The notes beneath the pieces were generated by a model. The model made no database searches. It was not told the DNA's origin and was given only the letters and a program-made list of their open reading frames with translations. This document shows positions 1-3,596 of a DNA stretch of 5,149 nt, piece after piece; positions within the stretch are counted from its first letter, which is position 1, and each line of letters opens with the position of its first letter. Source of the DNA: Bacteroidota bacterium (lineage in GTDB: Bacteria; Bacteroidota; Bacteroidia; Sphingobacteriales; Sphingobacteriaceae); assembly GCA_025355225.1 (NCBI GenBank), contig JANYAB010000049.1, positions 1 through 5,149 of the forward strand, written 5' to 3'. A program made the position numbers and the translations under genes.

Positions 1-205
1 AGCGCACATTATCCTTAATGTCGGCAATAGATTTACCCAAATCAGCAGCCGAAAGGCTAAACTGTTTCATAGCCGGAGGGGTAAATTTCCGCAGTATCAG
101 GTCAGCATCAACAAATAATTGCGGTATAATGGTGTTTCTAAAATAATTTTCGAGCTCATCATTCAGTTTAATGAGTTCTTTTATCTGGCTATCTTTATTG
201 AGCAT
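1..205 (-). CDS. PAS-domain signalling protein, N-terminal fragment (runs off the left edge)
   Basis: The minus strand reads 68 codons from ATG at 205-203 to the window edge without a stop; an in-frame TAA lies about 20 nt upstream, so this start is the only good one. The product begins with a short charged helix (IKELIKLNDELENYF) followed by NTIIPQLFVDADLILRKFTP and a segment ending in LGKSIADIKDNVR. This is the linker-plus-PAS pattern of the PAS domain found in CheB/CheR-type fusions and, in Sphingobacteriaceae, in cytoplasmic PAS sensor kinases (compare the general form NTxIxxxFxDxxLxIRxFTPxxxxxFxL, then G-x-xIxDI). The domain normally senses a small ligand or redox state and passes it to a downstream kinase or methyltransferase domain, which lies outside the window. 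No signal peptide or membrane segment is present, so it is probably cytoplasmic. The PAS call is fairly sure; the output domain is unknown. Confidence 0.72.
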   Translation of the reverse strand, partial: MLNKDSQIKELIKLNDELENYFRNTIIPQLFVDADLILRKFTPPAMKQFSLSAADLGKSIADIKDNVR

Positions 206-607
206 ATTTTTGAGATCGGTACAATATTATAATTATCGGCTTTATTTATTAGTGATGCTTCCAATTGGATTATCCTTCCTTAATGTTCTGTAACCCAGTT
301 TCAAATCAAATGTTTTTTTTAATATAATCAGCAAATCCATATTCTGGATTTTGGAGTAATCCGGAAAGAAAAAAAATCAACATTAAAGATGCTTGATGGT
401 ATTTCCGGGATTCGACAGCAAAAATAATAAATTTAACTTAAACTATTTACATTTAATTATTAATAGAAATAGAAGCCGACAAACTGCACAATTACAGCTG
501 GTTTCTCAAACAGCTTTATTTTAGAGCGATGCGAAGAAATAATTACTTAATATTAAGGGCTATTTAACAAGCCTGAAAAGTCATATTTAGAATTGACAAA
601 AAATATT
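206..607. other. Intergenic region between divergent genes, about 400 nt, no convincing gene
   Basis: This gap separates the minus-strand PAS gene from the plus-strand secreted-protein operon. All frames are broken by frequent stops and I see no small ORF with a credible start. A TATTTTTG box on the minus strand (plus 419-426) matches the Bacteroidota -7 consensus TAnnTTTG but lacks a clear -33 TTTG and would leave a leader of about 210 nt for the PAS gene. On the plus strand TATTTTAG near 516-523 is a one-mismatch -7 box, again without a clear -33. The notable content is the alternating inverted repeat set at 333-412, listed separately. Confidence 0.6.
333..412. repeat. Alternating GGATT/AATCC inverted repeats with mutually exclusive hairpins
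   Basis: Four short arms alternate in orientation: AAATCC (333-338), GGATTT (346-351), AATCCGGAAA (358-367) and TTTCCGGGATT (402-412). Arm 1 pairs with arm 2 (6 bp, 7-nt loop). Arm 2 can instead pair with arm 3 (GGATT/AATCC, 7-nt loop). Arm 3 pairs with arm 4 as a 10-bp stem with a single bulged G, enclosing an A-rich loop. The 1:2 + 3:4 fold and the 2:3 fold exclude each other, the usual logic of an attenuator or riboswitch-like leader. Nothing tells which strand is transcribed here, and no T-tract follows arm 4 on the plus strand. The arms are seen directly; a switching function is inference. Confidence 0.35.
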
Positions 608-1132
608 ATGTATTTAAAGAAATACGCTCTAATCCTGCTCTTGCTAACAGCCATAAGATTGCCAATCAAAGCGCAAAGTAATTTACCCAAGGCTGATGAG
701 CTGCCGGAAGATGTAGGCGACATTGCTTTCGACCCTAAAACAGATAGGGCAAACTTTTATCTATGTCATAAGGGCTACATCATTCAGTATTATAATTTTA
801 CAACAAGTTATCAGGGAGGCGGCAAAGCGATAAAAGAGTTTATTCTCAGCCATTATTTATATAAACCAGCCTATAAATTAACTACAGGATTTATAACAAT
901 TCGCTTTGTTATCAATTGCAAGGGAGAAACAGACCGTTTTCGGGTTTCGCAATTAGACAGTGATTACAAAAAGGTTTTACTAAATAAAGAACTGACCGGG
1001 CAAATGTTGAGGCTTTGCAAAAACCTCAATCATTGGATTCCGGGGAAAGACCAAAAAGGGAATGTCTATGACTCCTATTACTACTTAAATTTTCAATTTG
1101 TGAAGGGTCGGATCAAAGCCATAACACCATGA
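608..1132 (+). CDS. Secreted/periplasmic protein with TonB C-terminal-like domain
   Basis: ATG at 608 gives 174 aa; a TTG at 593 is in frame but would put extra polar residues ahead of a well-formed signal peptide, so 608 is preferred. Residues 1-22 are a signal peptide (YLKK, a hydrophobic run ALILLLLTAI, then IKA|QS), giving export across the inner membrane. The C-terminal half follows the pattern of the TonB C-terminal/energy-transducer fold: GFITIRFVINCKGETDRFRV, then a helical stretch with LNHWIPG, and a final strand YYLNFQFVKGRI ending in a short P tail. Known members have the same G-x-(I/V)-x-(V/I)-x-F-x-(V/I)-N-x-x-G-x and W-x-P-(G/A) pattern. There is no TonB-type N-terminal anchor or Pro-rich linker, so it is not a canonical TonB. 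Its stop overlaps the start of the TPR gene (ATGA), so the two are probably co-translated. Substrate and partner are unknown. Confidence 0.68.
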   Translation: MYLKKYALILLLLTAIRLPIKAQSNLPKADELPEDVGDIAFDPKTDRANFYLCHKGYIIQYYNFTTSYQGGGKAIKEFILSHYLYKPAYKLTTGFITIRFVINCKGETDRFRVSQLDSDYKKVLLNKELTGQMLRLCKNLNHWIPGKDQKGNVYDSYYYLNFQFVKGRIKAITP

Positions 1133-1974
1133 GAATATTATTATTATTATTTTTTGCAATGTTGTGTTGCCCTTTAATAATTATCGCTCAAACCAACTGC
1201 AACGTTTATAACGATAAACCACATAAAACAGCTTGTGAGCTTTATAATAGCGCTATACAGTACAGCCAGGGGAGCCGCCAATCCCAAACTTTGTTCCTCG
1301 AGTCGTTAAAAGCTTGTCCCTCCTTTGCACCGTCATTGCATGAAATGTCCGTTCCTTACCTTAAACGCGGAGATTTTTATACCTGGAAGCTATTGATCGA
1401 TCAGGCTGTTGTATCTGACCCCGCCGGTTATCTTGGGACCAGGGGTTGGTGCCTGTTTAAATTTCTGAAGGATTATCAGCGTTCGTTTAACGATTTGAAC
1501 CGGCTTTATCATTTGACAAACGGGCAACCGGGGTACTCTGGAGATGGCGATTACGATTTACAAATAGTAATGGCCTTGTGCAAAAGGGACATGGGAGATA
1601 ACAAAGCGGCCATTCTTATTTTTAACAAGTGCATCCGTGAGCATGAAAAACACCAGACCACAGGTTTATTTGATTATCTGCACAGAGGTGTAACCTATCT
1701 GGCAATGAAAGATTATCCAACTGCTATAACAGATTTTAATTTAGAAATAAAAAAATATAAAAAGTTAGCGGACACCTATTATTATCTTGGACTTACCTAT
1801 TTGAAATTACATCAGCATGCAAACGCGCTTCGATACTTTAATCAGTCGCGAACGCTTTTTACAAAGACTGGTTACCACCGCTCAGACCCTTACTGTGAAG
1901 AACCTGACCAGGTATATCTTGCTGATATTACACAGCAAATAAATATTATGCGGGATACTATGCGTCGGCCCTGA
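1129..1974 (+). CDS. Secreted tetratricopeptide-repeat (TPR) protein
   Basis: 281 aa, starting at the ATG that overlaps the upstream stop (ATGA). Residues 1-20 are a signal peptide (MRILLLLFFAMLCCPLIIIA|Q); the cysteines inside it do not form a lipobox followed by a +2 residue in the usual place, so a soluble periplasmic or secreted protein is more likely than a lipoprotein. The mature protein is helical and contains TPR-like units: about 66-99 (SFAPSLHE…YLKRGDF…DQAVVSDP), a degenerate one at 101-133, 145-177 (…KRDMGDNKAAILIFNKCI), 180-212 (DYLHRGVTYLAMKDYPTAI) and 213-246 (ADTYYYLGLTYLKLHQHAN), the last two being the clearest. Several Cys residues (24, 36, 63, 108, 151, 168, 256) could form disulfides in the periplasm. 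TPRs are protein-protein interaction scaffolds; the coupled TonB-C-like protein is the obvious candidate partner, which is inference. The transcript probably ends at the hairpin about 35 nt downstream. Confidence 0.8.
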   Translation: MRILLLLFFAMLCCPLIIIAQTNCNVYNDKPHKTACELYNSAIQYSQGSRQSQTLFLESLKACPSFAPSLHEMSVPYLKRGDFYTWKLLIDQAVVSDPAGYLGTRGWCLFKFLKDYQRSFNDLNRLYHLTNGQPGYSGDGDYDLQIVMALCKRDMGDNKAAILIFNKCIREHEKHQTTGLFDYLHRGVTYLAMKDYPTAITDFNLEIKKYKKLADTYYYLGLTYLKLHQHANALRYFNQSRTLFTKTGYHRSDPYCEEPDQVYLADITQQINIMRDTMRRP

Positions 1975-2009
1975 TCAGTTCCCGGCGGTATACATTTACC
2001 CAAAAGCCC

Positions 2010-2051
2010 TGTCGCAATATTTCGATAAAAATATTTGACATTATTTTTTTT
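2010..2051 (+). terminator. Intrinsic terminator of the secreted-protein operon
   Basis: About 35 nt after the TPR stop the sequence forms a two-part stem: TGTC (2010-2013) with GACA (2037-2040), then AATATTT (2016-2022) with AAATATT (2029-2035), closing a 6-nt loop. It is followed directly by a T-rich tract with eight consecutive T (2044-2051). The stem is AT-rich and has a small internal asymmetry, so it may be leaky. The right arm and T-tract are also the start of the downstream duplicated unit. Confidence 0.55.
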
Positions 2052-2067
2052 GTAAAATATATTTAAA

Positions 2068-2130
2068 TAGCTTTACTATAAGAAAGCCGAAACTGCTGTA
2101 ACTTTAATGGCGAACACCCCTTCCCGCCAT
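2068..2130 (+). promoter_or_regulatory. Conserved leader of duplicated gene 1: promoter-like boxes plus inverted repeat
   Basis: Two boxes resemble the Bacteroidota -7 element TAnnTTTG with the last base changed: TAGCTTTA (2068-2075) and TAACTTTA (2099-2106). Directly after the second lies the inverted repeat ATGGCG (2107-2112) / CGCCAT (2125-2130) with a 12-nt spacer; an extra A-T pair extends it in this copy. If the upstream box is used, the repeat is a hairpin in the 5' leader; if the downstream box is used, it overlaps the transcription start and would act as an operator. The sequence cannot decide between these. The whole block is preserved in unit 2. Confidence 0.45.
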
Positions 2131-2156
2131 TTTGGATCATCTATGATTGACTAAAG

Positions 2157-2354
2157 ATGATAAAGGACGAGTTCACAATAGCTTACCTCCGGGCTATCGA
2201 AAAAAAGCACAAAGAATATTTCGACTCGAAAGAAATAGGTATAATGGATTGTGTGGTGATCAGTGGAACTAAGTTGATCACTGTTCACGTAGTGAAACAA
2301 GATCTCCCCAATGATATTTGTCACGAAATCGAAACAATGTTTTGGGTGGATTAA
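2157..2354 (+). CDS. Small unrecognised protein, duplicated gene copy 1
   Basis: 65 aa, about 7.5 kDa by length, no signal peptide or membrane segment, so cytoplasmic. I do not recognise the family. By eye it reads as a helix (TIAYLRAIEKKHKEYF), two strands (IGIMDCVVI and LITVHVV) and a C-terminal helix (PNDICHEIETMF), an alpha-beta-beta-alpha plan. The start is fixed by the shared ATTGACTAAAGATG context in both copies; an ATG at 2142 opens only a four-codon frame ending in TAA. It matches copy 2 at about 34 of 63 positions, including E-K-K-H-K, Y-F, I-M-D-C-V and D-L-P-x-D-I-x-x-E-I-E, which supports selection for protein coding. Most differences are conservative (I/V, D/E, K/N). It is preceded by the operon terminator and its own leader, so it is probably transcribed alone. 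Confidence 0.7.
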   Translation: MIKDEFTIAYLRAIEKKHKEYFDSKEIGIMDCVVISGTKLITVHVVKQDLPNDICHEIETMFWVD

Positions 2355-2394
2355 AAATATTAAAAACTATTTTTTTTAAAAAAATGTATTTAAA

Positions 2395-2457
2395 TAACTT
2401 TACTACCTCTATGCCGAAACAGCTTTAACTTTAATGGCGAACAATCCTTCGCGCCAT
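2395..2457 (+). promoter_or_regulatory. Conserved leader of duplicated gene 2: promoter-like boxes plus inverted repeat
   Basis: This is the counterpart of the block before gene 1: TAACTTTA (2395-2402), a second TAACTTTA (2426-2433), then ATGGCG (2434-2439) / CGCCAT (2452-2457) with the same 12-nt spacer. The distance between the TTTA of the first box and the second box is 23 nt in both units. The loop differs (two bases near its start, one at its end) while both stem arms are identical, so the inverted repeat appears to be the constrained part. The variable stretch between the boxes (TAAGAA in unit 1, CCTCTA in unit 2) shows the block is not simply too young to have diverged. Confidence 0.45.
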
Positions 2458-2488
2458 CTCGGATCATCAATATGTAAATTGACTAAAG

Positions 2489-2680
2489 ATGACAAACTAC
2501 GAGTTGACAATCGCCTACCTTAGCGCAGTCGAAAAAAAACACAAAGCATATTTTGAGTCAAATGGACTGTGCATAATGGATTGCGTAGCAATCGAAGGGG
2601 ATAGTTCAGTATCTGTTCAATTGGTCAACAAAGATCTGCCCTTTGATATTTCCCGCGAAATCGAAATACTGTTTGGGTAG
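2489..2680 (+). CDS. Small unrecognised protein, duplicated gene copy 2
   Basis: 63 aa, paralogue of the gene immediately upstream and of the same predicted alpha-beta-beta-alpha plan: helix TIAYLSAVEKKHKAYF, strands around CIMDCVAI and SVQLV, and helix PFDISREIEILF. It lacks the last two residues of copy 1 (ends FG rather than FWVD) and has an extra Cys at residue 28 next to the shared Cys32. Roughly half the residues are identical to copy 1, with an uninterrupted frame and no length change inside the domain, which argues against a decaying duplicate. It has its own copy of the leader, so the two genes can be transcribed independently. No clear terminator lies between copy 1 and copy 2, so readthrough is possible. 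No known function. Confidence 0.7.
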   Translation: MTNYELTIAYLSAVEKKHKAYFESNGLCIMDCVAIEGDSSVSVQLVNKDLPFDISREIEILFG

Positions 2681-2710
2681 CGTAAAAAACATTCCCTTCG
2701 TGTTTAACCC

Positions 2711-2754
2711 ACAACTGCCATCGGGTTTGTCCCCCGAGCGCGATCAATAGTTGT
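2711..2754. other. Two-part inverted repeat downstream of the duplicated genes
   Basis: ACAACT (2711-2716) can pair with AGTTGT (2749-2754), and inside it ATCG (2720-2723) with CGAT (2741-2744), around a GC-rich centre containing GGG and CCCCC that could pair in an alternative fold. No T-run follows, so it is not a typical intrinsic terminator; it may be a 3' end structure of the copy 2 transcript or chance. The rest of 2681-2820 shows no gene. Confidence 0.25.
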
Positions 2755-2820
2755 CTAAATCATCCTCACTGTTCACAAAAACATACACACAAACTATCTG
2801 ATTTACATCTTTACAGGCCG

Positions 2821-2853
2821 TTTACCTGTGACAAAACTGTGGCACTATATTTA
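2821..2853 (+). promoter_or_regulatory. Putative promoter of the 47-aa gene
   Basis: TATATTTA (2846-2853) resembles the Bacteroidota -7 element TAnnTTTG, and TTTA (2821-2824) lies 21 nt upstream where a -33 TTTG would be expected. Transcription would begin near 2860, leaving a leader of about 27 nt before the ATG. Both boxes deviate from consensus in the final base, so this is a moderate guess supported mainly by its position. Confidence 0.35.
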
Positions 2854-2886
2854 TAACAATGGTAGTATCAACAAAACATTAACACC

Positions 2887-3030
2887 ATGAAAAACTCAAA
2901 TCAAACCACCGTAGTATTGAAAGCATTGGATTTACAATTAAAGGCTTTACTGGAAAATGACTTGAAAAGTTTCAGAGAGTCCAGGAGCAAAAACAACCAG
3001 CCCGCCGGCAAGCAATTGATGGCAGCTTAA
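2887..3030 (+). CDS. Small 47-aa protein with its own promoter and terminator
   Basis: ATG at 2887 in the context TTAACACCATGAAA, a strong Bacteroidota-type start shared with the TPR gene start (TAACACCATGAG), opens 47 codons ending in TAA. The product is helical: residues 8-32 (TVVLKALDLQLKALLENDLK and following) have a leucine-rich amphipathic pattern, followed by a basic, polar tail (SRSKNNQPAGKQLMAA). There is no signal peptide or membrane span. I do not recognise it. Support for a real gene comes from the start context, the promoter-like box upstream and the strong terminator 25 nt after the stop, which isolates this 144-nt frame as its own transcription unit. The alternative is that the transcript is a small RNA and the frame is incidental, or that it does both. 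Confidence 0.55.
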   Translation: MKNSNQTTVVLKALDLQLKALLENDLKSFRESRSKNNQPAGKQLMAA

Positions 3031-3054
3031 CTATATCTGCATCTACCTATGAAT

Positions 3055-3088
3055 AAACCGTTTGAACTTTTTCAAACGGTTTTTTTTT
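3055..3088 (+). terminator. Strong intrinsic terminator
   Basis: A perfect 12-bp inverted repeat, AAACCGTTTGAA (3055-3066) and TTCAAACGGTTT (3071-3082), closes a 4-nt loop (CTTT) and is followed by T to 3088, so the U-tract is nine long counting from the end of the arm. This is the best terminator in the window and ends the transcript of the 47-aa gene. Confidence 0.93.
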
Positions 3089-3100
3089 GTTTAGTAAACA
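3088..3100. other. 13-nt perfect palindrome TGTTTAGTAAACA
   Basis: TGTTTA and TAAACA flank a central G immediately after the T-tract of the terminator and about 90 nt before the receiver gene. It has the size of a dimeric regulator site, but no regulator can be named and its AT-richness makes chance possible. Confidence 0.2.
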
Positions 3101-3143
3101 GACGTGCAGCTCTAAAAACGGGTTAATATTCTGTGGCGGATAG

Positions 3144-3172
3144 TTGCATTTAATAATTAATGCATAACTTAG
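3144..3172 (+). promoter_or_regulatory. Putative promoter of the receiver gene with a palindrome in its spacer
   Basis: TTG (3144-3146, within GTTG) and TAACTTAG (3165-3172) are separated by 18 nt and resemble the Bacteroidota -33 TTTG / -7 TAnnTTTG pair, each with one mismatch. The spacer carries a near-palindrome, TGCATT (3145-3150) and AATGCA (3159-3164), which fits a repressor or autoregulatory site between the two boxes. Transcription would start near 3180, giving a leader of only about 10 nt. Confidence 0.4.
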
Positions 3173-3188
3173 GCTAACCTTGGTCACC

Positions 3189-3542
3189 ATGAAAAAAGTT
3201 CTCGTTATTGAAAATGATGCTGATACCCTTGCTATAATGGGGTTTATATTTGAGAACAGCGAATTTGAGGTTATTGAGTCCCCAATAAGATTATCAGTTG
3301 AGGAAATTACAGCAATAAATCCGCATATAATTGTAATCGATTATTTACTTGATGATGGGTTGGGTAGTAAGTTATGCCTGGAGGTAAAATCAAGTCCGGT
3401 AACCAAACATATTCCCGTTATTTTATATTCCGCAAGTTTTAATTTAGAAGAGATAGCAAAGGATAGTAATGCGGATGCCTTTATTTGTAAACCCTTTGAT
3501 ATCACAAAATTTTTGGAAACGATCAGTGCTTTGGCGTTATAG
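3189..3542 (+). CDS. Stand-alone CheY-like response regulator receiver
   Basis: ATG at 3189 gives 117 aa, the usual size of a single receiver domain; a TTG at 3180 is in frame but adds only three residues and falls at the predicted transcription start. The protein starts with strand VLVIEND, supplying acidic pocket residues E8 and D10, with Asn at position 9 where many family members have Asp. The phosphoacceptor is D51 in IIVIDYLL, the Ser/Thr switch is S81 in VILYSAS, and the conserved Lys is K101 in ICKPFD. No DNA-binding or enzymatic output domain follows, so it must act by protein contact or as a phosphorelay intermediate. It is transcribed towards the histidine kinase, stop to stop 54 nt apart, which makes that kinase a candidate partner. 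Receiver identity is sure; the partner is inference. Confidence 0.92.
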   Translation: MKKVLVIENDADTLAIMGFIFENSEFEVIESPIRLSVEEITAINPHIIVIDYLLDDGLGSKLCLEVKSSPVTKHIPVILYSASFNLEEIAKDSNADAFICKPFDITKFLETISALAL

Positions 3543-3572
3543 TTACCATCTTGTTTATGGAAATATGGTGAC
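3542..3572. other. Hairpin between the convergent receiver and kinase genes
   Basis: GTTACCAT (3542-3549) can pair with ATGGTGAC (3565-3572), eight pairs including one G-U, over a 15-nt loop. It begins at the last base of the receiver stop codon and sits in the 54-nt gap between convergent genes, where a bidirectional terminator is expected. Neither strand has a T-run next to it, so a classical terminator is not supported. Confidence 0.3.
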
Positions 3573-3596
3573 CGTTTGGAATTTGAACCGGAATGC

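Larger units (their letters stand above)
2027..2680 (+). repeat. Tandem duplication, two units of about 326-332 bp, each with leader plus small gene
   Basis: Unit 1 runs from about 2027 to 2352 and unit 2 from about 2353 to 2680. Both begin with AAAAATATT, continue to a run of eight T, then a TTTAAATA(G/A)CTTTACT block, a GCCGAAAC block, TAACTTTAATGGCGAACA, an inverted repeat, GGATCATC, and ATTGACTAAAGATGA with the start codon inside it. The start codons are 332 bp apart while the left ends are 326 bp apart, so a few small indels have occurred. From CTTTACT to GGATCATC an ungapped alignment by eye gives about 58 of 71 matches. There is no target-site duplication or recombinase nearby, so this looks like an old gene duplication that took its control region with it. 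Confidence 0.85.

Noticed and set aside
593..607. TTG start giving five extra residues on the secreted protein
   Set aside because: The ATG at 608 gives a typical signal peptide; the extra residues add nothing recognisable.
2041..2051. TTTG at 2034-2037 plus TATATTTA at 2058-2065 as a promoter for the first small gene
   Set aside because: The TTTG is part of the terminator right arm and is absent from unit 2, whereas the rest of the leader is kept, so it is unlikely to be the common -33 element.
2887..3030. The 47-aa protein as a third, diverged member of the duplicated small family
   Set aside because: Only a loose helical pattern (L-K-A and a following E-x-x) can be matched; it lacks IMDCV, DLPxDI and the leader element.
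3182..3573. GGTCACCAT at the receiver start and ATGGTGACC just after its stop, a 9-bp inverted repeat flanking the gene
   Set aside because: Dozens of 9-bp inverted pairs are expected by chance in 5 kb, and there is no target duplication or recombinase to suggest a mobile cassette.
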